A DNA stretch of 64,000 nt. Source: Patescibacteria group bacterium (GTDB lineage: Bacteria; Patescibacteriota; Microgenomatia; UBA1406; GWC2-37-13). This document shows, piece after piece, positions 6,525 through 13,526 of this stretch. Location: assembly GCA_026004455.1 (NCBI GenBank), contig BPJE01000002.1, positions 131,207 to 195,206 of the forward strand, in the 5' to 3' direction. Position numbers and translations under genes: made by a program. Each line of letters begins with the position of its first letter. Position 1 is the stretch's first letter. The notes under the pieces are model-generated. The model had not been told where the DNA came from. It worked only from the letters and a program-made list of their open reading frames with translations, and did not search any database.

Positions 6525-7421
6525 ATGAACCGCACACATTTAATCGTAGCGATCCTCGCGATCGCACTTCTGCTCGCTGGTTGTGGACCGTGGAGTCGAG
6601 ACACTCAATGCTTGTCTAATGTGCGTGACTTGACCGGATGCGTCACTGCTTCCGAAGAAACCAACGACTGGCTGAAAAGCCATGGTTATTGGGACTTCCC
6701 CCAGGTTCAACCGGCAACGTCGACCACCACCGGCTCGAACGCTAGCCAGCAGCAATCCGCCGAGTCGGCCGCGCCGACGCCGACCGCGCCTGCGTTAGGA
6801 GCTAATGGCCTACCTCGCCGTGAAAGCGGACAAAACAACACGATTGCCTTCAATCCTGGCGAAATGGTCTATGGCTGGCGGATTACGTTTTCCGATGGAC
6901 GGATGTGTGACGGCGGACAATGCTTTGTCACTTCAGCGCCCCTTGCCGGCACTGTAACCAGTGGAGTTGTAAATCCCTGGTCATCTGAAATCGTCGGTCT
7001 GACGGACTCCATCTTCACCAGACCTGCTACACTAACAGAGGCAGCGGCCACGCCCAATGCTGTGCCTTACAACATCCCACCCCAACCTCAAGTTGGTCAC
7101 CCCAGCCTTTACCTTGAGACCGGTGTTCCCGATCCCTATGGTCAAAGCATTGATGCTCACACTAAGCACTGGGTGATCGAACTTCTGCCTGGCACAACTG
7201 CCATCATCGGCGGTTTCACGGTTGACGGCGTGGAGAATGGCGTCTACAAGGCTGTTGCCGGACCTGGTGTTGTCGATACGGTTGTAACTGATGGCTTCGT
7301 TGCTGTCACTACCAACGAATGGGCAAATGCGGAATTCTGCTTCCGTGTCAACCAAGCCATTCAGTTCAACTGGCCACACCAAACACTCATTCCATTGCCG
7401 GGATGGAACGCTTGCCCTTAA
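6525..7421 (+). CDS. GC-rich putative lipoprotein of foreign composition
   Basis: I choose the ATG at 6525 over the track's 6435 because a strong Shine-Dalgarno AGGAGG sits 8 bp before it, and because the protein then starts with a classic lipoprotein signal (MNRTHLIVAILAIALLLAGC, lipobox LAGC). The mature part (~280 residues) has an Ala/Ser/Thr/Pro linker (QPATSTTTGSNASQQQ) and a C-terminal domain containing WRITFSDGRMCDGGQCF and HWVIELLPGTTAIIGGF. I recognise no family. The gene is well over half G+C, with many CGC/GCC/GGC codons, whereas its neighbours are about 30% G+C. A strong Shine-Dalgarno is also atypical here. Either it was recently acquired from a high-GC donor or it marks an assembly join. 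Confidence 0.85.
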   Translation: MNRTHLIVAILAIALLLAGCGPWSRDTQCLSNVRDLTGCVTASEETNDWLKSHGYWDFPQVQPATSTTTGSNASQQQSAESAAPTPTAPALGANGLPRRESGQNNTIAFNPGEMVYGWRITFSDGRMCDGGQCFVTSAPLAGTVTSGVVNPWSSEIVGLTDSIFTRPATLTEAAATPNAVPYNIPPQPQVGHPSLYLETGVPDPYGQSIDAHTKHWVIELLPGTTAIIGGFTVDGVENGVYKAVAGPGVVDTVVTDGFVAVTTNEWANAEFCFRVNQAIQFNWPHQTLIPLPGWNACP

Positions 7422-7435
7422 AAAAGGCGGTGAAT

Positions 7436-7658
7436 GTAGCGTCCCGCTACTGTATAAGTTTCCTTTTGGAAACACGGGACAACCTGAACCCTAAAACTGA
7501 AAGGGGGAGACTATCTCCAAATCGGAGATTTTGATAAGCTATTTTCGAAATCCTACCAAATTTGGTAGGCCGTCGCCAAAAGCGACTAGAAAATAAGCTT
7601 ATCTATACTCCCCTTCATTCTTAAGCTAATAAAATTTTTTTGTTAGCTGAAGAATGAA
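7436..7658 (+). ncRNA. Structured RNA / 5' leader upstream of the GT2 gene
   Basis: Perfect nested helices follow the lipoprotein stop: GTAGCG/CGCTAC (7436-7450), which competes with GTCCCG/CGGGAC (7441-7446 with 7475-7480); GTTTCC/GGAAAC; an outer stem GGGGAG/CTCCCC (7504-7509 with 7608-7613) enclosing ATCTCC/GGAGAT; a 14-bp stem 7533-7546 with 7589-7603 that itself holds the palindrome CCTACCAAATTTGGTAGG and GTCGC/GCGAC; and finally a 15-of-16 bp hairpin 7614-7629 with 7643-7658 whose right arm contains the start codon of the next gene. Mutually exclusive stems and a sequestered ATG suggest a regulatory leader, but no known riboswitch is confirmed. Confidence 0.55.
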
Positions 7659-8559
7659 AAACATAATTAATCAAAAACAACCATTAGTTTCTGTAATTAT
7701 GCCGGTTTATAATGCTGGCGATTTTTTACTGGAAGCAATTGAATCAATTTTAAATCAAACATACAAAAATTTTGAGTTTATAATAGTTGATGATGCCTCG
7801 ACTGATAACTCTTGGAAAATCTTGAAAAAATTTAAAAAAAAAGATAAAAGAATAAAGATTTATAGGCTAAAAGAAAACGTTGGCGTCTCCAAAACAGTAA
7901 AATATGCCATAAAAAAAGCAAAAGGAAAATTTTTGGCGAGGATGGACGCTGATGATGTTACTTCTCCGCAAAGACTAGAAAAAGAGTTAAATTATCTTTT
8001 AAAAAATCAGGAGGCAGTCGCTATTGGAACTCAATGCCGTCTTATTAACAAGGAAGGAAAAATTATCGGTAAAAAAATTTTCCCAATTAAATTTGAAGAT
8101 ATTTATAAGTATATTTTTATTTTTATCCCTGTCCAACAACCGACTTTGATGATTAATAGAACTAAATTACCAAAAGATTTTGAATATTATCATGATGGAT
8201 TAAATACAGCTGAAGAGGTTGAACTTATTTTTAAACTTTTTCAATACGGAAAGGTTGAAAATTTAAATAAATTTTTACATTATTACCGAATCCATGATAA
8301 AAACACTTCTTTAAGCAATATTAAAAAAACTTTTTTGATAACTTTTTATTCAAGGTTAAAAGCAATATTTAAATACAACTATAAACCAACTGTTAAAGGA
8401 TTGGTTATCTCTTTTGTTCAAGCTCTAATTGTATTAATTTTGCCATCAACGCTTATTATAAAAATTTATTGGTTTATAAAAAATTTTGATAAATCAAAAT
8501 TATTAGCCAAAAATTTATTTGTCAAACAATCAAAAAAAATTTCACTATTATTTAGGTAA
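7654..8559 (+). CDS. GT2-family glycosyltransferase
   Basis: 301 residues. The GT-A fold is shown by VSVIMPVYNAGDFL (12-25), IIVDDASTDNS near 49 and the metal-binding ARMDADD near 99-105. A hydrophobic stretch at about 248-275 (LVISFVQALIVLILPSTLII) suggests membrane association. It transfers a sugar from a nucleotide donor to an unknown surface-glycan acceptor. Its start codon lies inside the right arm of a strong hairpin, so translation may be controlled by RNA structure. It precedes the large membrane protein at 8667. Confidence 0.9.
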   Translation: MKNIINQKQPLVSVIMPVYNAGDFLLEAIESILNQTYKNFEFIIVDDASTDNSWKILKKFKKKDKRIKIYRLKENVGVSKTVKYAIKKAKGKFLARMDADDVTSPQRLEKELNYLLKNQEAVAIGTQCRLINKEGKIIGKKIFPIKFEDIYKYIFIFIPVQQPTLMINRTKLPKDFEYYHDGLNTAEEVELIFKLFQYGKVENLNKFLHYYRIHDKNTSLSNIKKTFLITFYSRLKAIFKYNYKPTVKGLVISFVQALIVLILPSTLIIKIYWFIKNFDKSKLLAKNLFVKQSKKISLLFR

Positions 8560-8666
8560 ATTTTTTGAATTATAAATCATTTAAAATAGCCAAAATTTAT
8601 CTTCAGGTTTTAGAGGAAAAAAAATAAATGATATAATCTTTCTATAATCGATAAAATTAAATCACT

Positions 8667-11600
8667 ATGAAAAAATTTTTTTTTAAATATAAATTTGGGG
8701 TATTTATTTTTATAATTAGTTTTCTTCTTTTACTAACTAACTATAAATCTAACACCTATCTTCTAGGCTGGGATAATCTACAAACTGAGCTTAATCCTCT
8801 ACTTGCGATAAAAAGAGCTTTATTTTCTGTTTGGGAAGAATATCAAAGTTTTGGTCTTTTAGCCGGTATGGCCCATGCGGCTGATTTGCCTCGAGCGATT
8901 TTTATTTTTTTGCTAAGTTTTATTTTGCCACAAAACCTAATCCGCTATTTTTTTCATTTTTTTATGCTTTTTTTAGGGGGAATTGGAGCTTTTAAATTAT
9001 TTCAATTTATAAATAAAACCAAGATTTATCAAAAAAATTCTAAAGAGATGCTGAACCAAGTTCAGCATGACAGTAATTCAAAAAAAAATAGTCATCCTGA
9101 ACTTGATGTGCCTGTCGATTTAAGCATGGTTTCAGGATCTCAAAACAATAATCAAAATAATTCAAATCAAGATTGGTTAAAAAAATTGTTTATTAATGAT
9201 TTTTTCTCGTTTTTAGGCGCTATATTTTATGTTTTAAATCTTGGCACAGTCCAAATATTTTATGTTCCTTTTGAATCTTTTTCTACTTTTTTTGGTTTTT
9301 TACCATGGCTGATTTTAGTATTTTTAAAACTAATATCGAATATCAAATATCAAATATCAAAAAAAGATCTAATTTTATTTTTTCTTATTAACTTTTTAGC
9401 TACTCCTTCCTTTTATACTCAACAACTTTTTGTTGTTTATATTTTAATTTTGGGATTAATAATTCTTGGAAAAATTTTTAATAATTTATATGATTTTTTT
9501 ATTATAAAAAAATACGTTATACGTTATACGTTATACGTTATACTCATTCTTATCATTAACTCTTTTTGGCTTTTACCACAAATTTATTTCGTAAAAACCT
9601 CAAGCAATGTTGTTTATGAATCTAAAACTAACCAACTAGCAACTGAAGATGTTTATTTTCAAAACAAAGAAAAAGGGACTCTAAAATATTTTTTGCGATT
9701 AGAAGGATTTTATTTTGATTTATTTGATAAAAATAATCAACCACTTTTTGCTCCTTGGAAAAATCACTTTCAAATCTTTTGGCCGCTTCAATATTTTTTT
9801 GCTATCTTAATGATTTTAGGATTAATTTATTCTCTCAAAAAAAAAGATCTTACTTTTATTTTTCCATTATCATTTTTAATTATTGTTTTTTTAAACTCTA
9901 CTTGGCCAATCTCAATTATTGATGAAATACTGCGTCAAAATAAGCTTTATAATCAAATTTTTCGCTCGCCTTTTACTAAATTTATAATTCCTTATTCTTT
10001 GATTTATAGTTATTTTTTAATGTTAGGAATCAAATTTTTATTTAATTTTTTAAATTCAAATATAAAACTAAAAAAACACGTTTCACGTTTTACGTTTTAC
10101 GTTATACTTTCACTTATTTTTCTTTACTCTCTCCCCTCTTTTACCGGTAATCTTATTTCATCAGAAATGAAAGTAAAAATTCCCAATGATTATTTTGAAG
10201 TTATTAATTATTTTAAAAATGAAGACAAAAACAAAAGAATTGCTCTTTTTCCAGAATATACTTTTTGGGGTTGGTTTTTTACTCGTTGGGGTTTAAACGG
10301 ATCAGGATTTTTGTGGTATGGTATTGAACAACCTATTGTTTCACGTACCTTTGATGTCTGGAGTGATAAAAGTGAAAGTTATTTTTGGGAAATAAAAACA
10401 GCCGTTGAAGCTGAAGATTTAGAAAGAATTGAGGCAGTCTTGAAAAAATATGACATTGATTATCTTTTAGTTGATTATAGTTTGCTTCCTGTTACTGGCT
10501 CAATGAAAGGCTTAAGTTATGATCGTTTAGAAAATTTGCTTAATAACAGTCAAAAAATTACTCCGGTTAAAAAATGGAAAAATTTAACTTTATTCCAATT
10601 TAAAAAAGATTTTGCCAATAAGAATTTTGTTAATTTAAAAACTAATTTACCTAACATTTGGCCAAAAATTAAGTTAACTGATTTTGATAATGCTTATTTA
10701 GATAACGGCGATTATCAAATTGACCAAAATAGACAGCCTGATATTATATATCCATTTTTAGACTTATCTTCGCAAAACAAAATTCTTCAAAAAAAATGGC
10801 AAATTAAAGAAAATTTAAACAACATTCAAATTCAATATAAAAGCGAGATTAATTTTAATCAATATCTTTTAAATAATTTAAATGAAAATTTTTCGGCAAT
10901 GTTATTTGAAAATGAAAAGTTAATTAGTTATTCAGCCAATTTAAGTTATCAGATTAAAAATAATAATCTAATAATTAGCTTTCCGAAAATTTTACTTACA
11001 AAAATTAATCAAAATGATTTTAAACAAGAAAATTGTTATTTAAAAACTACTTGTTTTTCTTATACTTTTTCCCAATTATCCCAAAAATATAGTTACCTTT
11101 TAAAAATTAAAACCACAAACGCAAAAGGAAGAAGATTATATTTTTATATTTTAGACCAAATAAAAAAACAGGCGTTTTTGGAAGATAGATTAAAAGACGA
11201 TGTTGAATATTATATTTTACCGCCAAAATATCAATATGGTTTAGGTTATTCAATTACTTTTCACCAAAATGATTATGAAAATTTAAAATCGCAAAATTTA
11301 ATTCAAGATGTTGAGCTTTATCTTTTTCCTTATGAAAATCTCAAATTTTTTATTTTTTACTCACCGCAATTCAATCTTTTACAAAATCATGTCAAAAATA
11401 AAAACTTATTTTTACCAGATTTTGAAGCCAAAAAACTTTCTTACTTTTTATATGAAATCCAAATTCCTACTGAACAATCTAATAATTTTAACAATGTAAC
11501 TCTTTACCTCTCTCAATCTTATCATCCAGGGTGGAAAGCGTATGAAATAGAATGTCAAAACTCAAATCTCAAATGTCAAATCTTAAAAATTTTTCCTTTT

Positions 11601-11840
11601 ATTTTTGGCAAAGAAATCAAAAATCACGTCTTAGTCAACAATTGGGCGAACGGATGGGAAATTTCATCTAACATTAAACATCTAACATCTAACACTTTAG
11701 ATTTAGATAAGGAAAATTTAAATATAATTATTATTTTCTGGCCACAGTATTTAGAGTTTTTGGGATTTGGTATTTTGGTTTTAACATTGATTTACATTGG
11801 GTTTTTTTATAAAATAAAAACATATGAAAAAATATCTTAA
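8667..11840 (+). CDS. Large multi-spanning membrane protein (YfhO/GT-C-like), repeat-invaded
   Basis: 1057 residues. Many hydrophobic helices fill residues 1 to ~495, a soluble region follows (~500-1020), and one last helix ends the protein (FLGFGILVLTLIYIGFFY). This is the plan of YfhO-like or GT-C glycosyltransferases that use lipid-linked sugars; assignment is by topology only. Residues ~127-158 (MLNQVQHDSNSKKNSH...) are encoded by two REP-like hairpins inserted in frame (9047-9140). Two transmembrane segments (VIRYTLYVILIL and VSRFTFYVIL) are encoded by ACGTTATACGTT nonamer repeats. No SD is evident. It overlaps the next gene (hicB-like) by 17 bp. Confidence 0.75.
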   Translation: MKKFFFKYKFGVFIFIISFLLLLTNYKSNTYLLGWDNLQTELNPLLAIKRALFSVWEEYQSFGLLAGMAHAADLPRAIFIFLLSFILPQNLIRYFFHFFMLFLGGIGAFKLFQFINKTKIYQKNSKEMLNQVQHDSNSKKNSHPELDVPVDLSMVSGSQNNNQNNSNQDWLKKLFINDFFSFLGAIFYVLNLGTVQIFYVPFESFSTFFGFLPWLILVFLKLISNIKYQISKKDLILFFLINFLATPSFYTQQLFVVYILILGLIILGKIFNNLYDFFIIKKYVIRYTLYVILILIINSFWLLPQIYFVKTSSNVVYESKTNQLATEDVYFQNKEKGTLKYFLRLEGFYFDLFDKNNQPLFAPWKNHFQIFWPLQYFFAILMILGLIYSLKKKDLTFIFPLSFLIIVFLNSTWPISIIDEILRQNKLYNQIFRSPFTKFIIPYSLIYSYFLMLGIKFLFNFLNSNIKLKKHVSRFTFYVILSLIFLYSLPSFTGNLISSEMKVKIPNDYFEVINYFKNEDKNKRIALFPEYTFWGWFFTRWGLNGSGFLWYGIEQPIVSRTFDVWSDKSESYFWEIKTAVEAEDLERIEAVLKKYDIDYLLVDYSLLPVTGSMKGLSYDRLENLLNNSQKITPVKKWKNLTLFQFKKDFANKNFVNLKTNLPNIWPKIKLTDFDNAYLDNGDYQIDQNRQPDIIYPFLDLSSQNKILQKKWQIKENLNNIQIQYKSEINFNQYLLNNLNENFSAMLFENEKLISYSANLSYQIKNNNLIISFPKILLTKINQNDFKQENCYLKTTCFSYTFSQLSQKYSYLLKIKTTNAKGRRLYFYILDQIKKQAFLEDRLKDDVEYYILPPKYQYGLGYSITFHQNDYENLKSQNLIQDVELYLFPYENLKFFIFYSPQFNLLQNHVKNKNLFLPDFEAKKLSYFLYEIQIPTEQSNNFNNVTLYLSQSYHPGWKAYEIECQNSNLKCQILKIFPFIFGKEIKNHVLVNNWANGWEISSNIKHLTSNTLDLDKENLNIIIIFWPQYLEFLGFGILVLTLIYIGFFYKIKTYEKIS
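9047..9140. repeat. REP-like hairpin pair inside a coding region
   Basis: ATGCTGAACC..TTCAGCATGAC is followed by GTCATCCTGAA..TTTCAGGATCT, the two halves of the family in the opposite order from 5447-5508. They are read through in frame as residues ~127-158 of the 1057-aa membrane protein. Confidence 0.85.
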
Positions 11841-12090
11841 TTTTAAAGTCATTATCACTCAAGATGAAGATGGTGTTTTTGTTGCCACTTGTCCAGCTAT
11901 TCCAGGCTGTCATAGCCAAGGATCAACATATGAAGAAGCAGAAAAAAATATCAAAGAGGCAATAAAACTTTGTTTAAAAGTAGCTGAGGAAGACGAAGAA
12001 TATCGAAAATCCATTGACTTTCAAGATATTAACTCTCCTCGATTTATTGGTATAACCAATATACCAATTAATTTTTCAATCTCTTTTTAA
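11824..12090 (+). CDS. HicB-family antitoxin
   Basis: 88 residues with the partial RNase-H-like HicB fold: FKVIITQDEDGVFVATCPAIPGC and then GSTYEEAEKNIKEAIKLCL. It normally neutralises the HicA mRNA interferase. Here its stop overlaps the start of hicA as TAATG, the usual coupling, but hicA is frameshifted. Its start lies inside the 3' end of the preceding membrane-protein gene. A DNA-binding tail is not obvious, so autoregulation is uncertain. Confidence 0.85.
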   Translation: MKKYLNFKVIITQDEDGVFVATCPAIPGCHSQGSTYEEAEKNIKEAIKLCLKVAEEDEEYRKSIDFQDINSPRFIGITNIPINFSISF

Positions 12091-12313
12091 TGGGTAAACT
12101 ACCAACCATAAAACCAGATAAATTGATAAAGATTTTAAAAAGTTGGGATTTCAAAAAATAAGACAGCAAGGAAGTCATGTATTCTTTAAAAATGCTGATG
12201 GAAGAACAACTGTTATTCCTTTTCATAAAGGAAAAGACATAGGAAGAGGACTTCTTCGAGCTATTATCAATGATTTAAAACTAACTCCTAAAGAATTTGA
12301 AAAATTGTTATAA
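12090..12313 (+). pseudogene. HicA toxin gene, frameshifted
   Basis: The frame from the ATG at 12090 reads MGKLPTIKPDKLIKILKSW and stops after DFKK. The next frame continues with GFQKIRQQGSHVFFKNADGR and VIPFHKGKDIGRGLLRAII to 12313. These are the dsRBD-like HicA core with its catalytic histidine (GSHVFF). One base is missing at the TGGGA near 12145. The toxin is probably dead unless the indel is a sequencing error. Confidence 0.85.
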
Positions 12314-12327
12314 AATGACAAAGTGAC

Positions 12328-12374
12328 AAAGGTTCTGTCCTTGATAAGGACAGAACCTTTAAAGGACCGTCCTT
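12328..12374. repeat. GGTTCTGTCC hairpin, left flank of the toxin-antitoxin cassette
   Basis: AAAGGTTCTGTCC / GGACAGAACCTTT with loop TTGATAA, followed by a small AAGGACCGTCCTT palindrome. A nearly identical 47-bp block in the same orientation begins at 12922, so the two bracket the antitoxin and toxin genes as direct repeats. Confidence 0.8.
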
Positions 12375-12384
12375 AAAATCAAGG

Positions 12385-12413
12385 TTGACGAAGAAAATCA
12401 ATAGTTTTATAAT
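12385..12413 (+). promoter_or_regulatory. Promoter of the RelE-type operon, leaderless
   Basis: TTGACG, 17 bp, TATAAT; the antitoxin ATG at 12422 follows the -10 box by 8 bp, so the mRNA would start at or next to the start codon. Confidence 0.7.
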
Positions 12414-12421
12414 AACCTCAT

Positions 12422-12658
12422 ATGGCTAACACAATAACTTTAACTCAATCAAGTTATAAAGAGTTGTTAAATCGACTTTCTCGTTTAGAAAAAATGGTCG
12501 CTACTTTATTGGAAAAATTTGAAAAAGAACCAACTTATGGATCAGATGAATGGTGGTATTATTCTATAAAAAAAGGAGAAGAAGATATTAAAAAAGGTAA
12601 TTATAAAGTATTTGATTCTTCTAAAGATTTAAAAAAATACTTAAAATCAAAAATCTAA
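12422..12658 (+). CDS. Putative antitoxin of the RelE-type module
   Basis: 78 residues: an N-terminal ITLTQSSYKELLNRLSRLEKMV helix-forming part that could dimerise, then an acidic, aromatic C-terminal part (GSDEWWYYSIKKGEEDIKKG) of the kind that wraps a toxin. The family is not certain. The call rests on its position 7 bp upstream of a RelE-like toxin gene and on its leaderless promoter, typical of TA operons. Confidence 0.7.
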   Translation: MANTITLTQSSYKELLNRLSRLEKMVATLLEKFEKEPTYGSDEWWYYSIKKGEEDIKKGNYKVFDSSKDLKKYLKSKI

Positions 12659-12665
12659 TTTTTTT

Positions 12666-12923
12666 ATGAAGATAATCTTGACAAATAAAGCAGAAAAATC
12701 TTTTAACAAATTACCAGCCAATATTAAAAAGAAAGTTTTAAAACAAATTGAACTTCTTGATTTAGATATTAATCATCGATCATTAAGAGTAAAAAAACTT
12801 AAAGGCACTCAATATTTTGAAGCAAGAATAGATTATCATTATCGATTTATATTTAGATTAGAAAAAAATAATCTTTATATCATCGCTTTAGGTCCTCATG
12901 ATGAAGGTTTAGGAAAAAAATAA
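12666..12923 (+). CDS. RelE/ParE-superfamily toxin
   Basis: 85 residues with the compact RelE fold: MKIILTNKAEKSFNKLP, a helical KKVLKQIELLDLD, and the strand-rich end VKKLKGTQYFEARIDYHYRF. The basic and aromatic residues of that end (K, R, H, Y) are those that act on ribosome-bound mRNA in active members. Toxicity is inferred. The stop codon lies at the edge of the right flanking repeat. Confidence 0.85.
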   Translation: MKIILTNKAEKSFNKLPANIKKKVLKQIELLDLDINHRSLRVKKLKGTQYFEARIDYHYRFIFRLEKNNLYIIALGPHDEGLGKK

Positions 12924-12968
12924 GGTTCTGTCCTTGATAAGGACAGAAACCTTAAAGAACCATCCTTA
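12922..12968. repeat. GGTTCTGTCC hairpin, right flank of the toxin-antitoxin cassette
   Basis: Same order and orientation as 12328-12374 (hairpin, then AAAGAACCATCCTTA in place of AAAGGACCGTCCTTA), with a few substitutions. It overlaps the last bases of the toxin gene and touches the 3' end of the XRE gene. Confidence 0.8.
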
Positions 12969-13211
12969 AAGATTTTTCAAAAACTCACTAACATCGACTT
13001 TTAGGGCTTTGGCTAATTTGTTTAAGAATTTTAAAGATGGATTAGCTTTACCCTCCTCGACCTCAGCTAAATAACTTCTGTCAGTGTCGGATAAAGTTGC
13101 TAGTTCATGTTGAGATAAGTTTCTTTTTTTTCGCCATTTAAGGATGTTGTTTCCTAATCTTTTATAGTAGAAATTACCTCGCATACATATGGAGTATGTT
13201 ATAAAAAGCAA
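12966..13211 (-). CDS. XRE-family HTH regulator
   Basis: 81 residues by the longest frame. The helix-turn-helix is clear: LGNNILKWRKKRNLSQHELATLSDTDRSYLAEVEEGKANPSLKFLNKLAKAL, matching HTH_3/Cro-C1. A shorter start at MRGNFYYKRLG (residue 10) fits the domain better than the track start. It may regulate the adjacent toxin-antitoxin genes, which it faces tail to tail, but nothing in the sequence shows this. Confidence 0.85.
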   Translation of the reverse strand: MLFITYSICMRGNFYYKRLGNNILKWRKKRNLSQHELATLSDTDRSYLAEVEEGKANPSLKFLNKLAKALKVDVSEFLKNL

Positions 13212-13330
13212 GGTTAATTTTCAGTTGGTTATAACCTACAAAAATATGATTTTGGATTTTTAAAACAAGAAAAAAAATTGAATATACCACATAAAAAAGT
13301 TAAAAGTCAAAATTCAAAAGTTAAAAAATT

Positions 13331-13403
13331 AACTTGTCATTCCTGGCTTGACCAGGAATCCATAAATAAAATAGATTTCGCATCAAGTGCGGAATGACAA
13401 GTT
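13331..13403. repeat. Bipartite REP-like element, intergenic
   Basis: A 13-bp outer stem AACTTGTCATTCC / GGAATGACAAGTT encloses TTCCTGG/CCAGGAA and TTCGCA/TGCGGAA hairpins. Same plan as 5447-5508 and 14468-14538. Confidence 0.85.
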
Positions 13404-13424
13404 TGTTTATTTATTATTTTTAAC

Positions 13425-13460
13425 AAGGACAGAACCTTTTGAAAAAAAGGTTCTGTCCTT
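13425..13460. repeat. GGACAGAACC hairpin
   Basis: AAGGACAGAACCTTTT / AAAAGGTTCTGTCCTT with a GAAA-containing loop. No gene end is nearby on the plus strand, so here it is a dispersed repeat rather than a clear terminator. Confidence 0.8.
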
Positions 13461-13526
13461 AATAATTAGATCAATTAGAAATTAGGTCAATTTAAAAATT
13501 AATCATTATTGTATTATAATTAATCT

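Noticed and set aside
7428-7490. Cobalamin riboswitch
   Set aside because: TCCCGCTACTGT resembles one conserved stretch, but the flanking helices and a convincing B12-box (AGCCAGGAGACCTGCC-like) are missing, and the downstream gene is a glycosyltransferase.
6869-7534. Several track ORFs on both strands of the GC-rich segment (6540, 6869, 7032, 7291, 7319)
   Set aside because: They are shadows produced by low stop-codon density in GC-rich DNA; only the 6525 frame has a Shine-Dalgarno and a lipoprotein signal.
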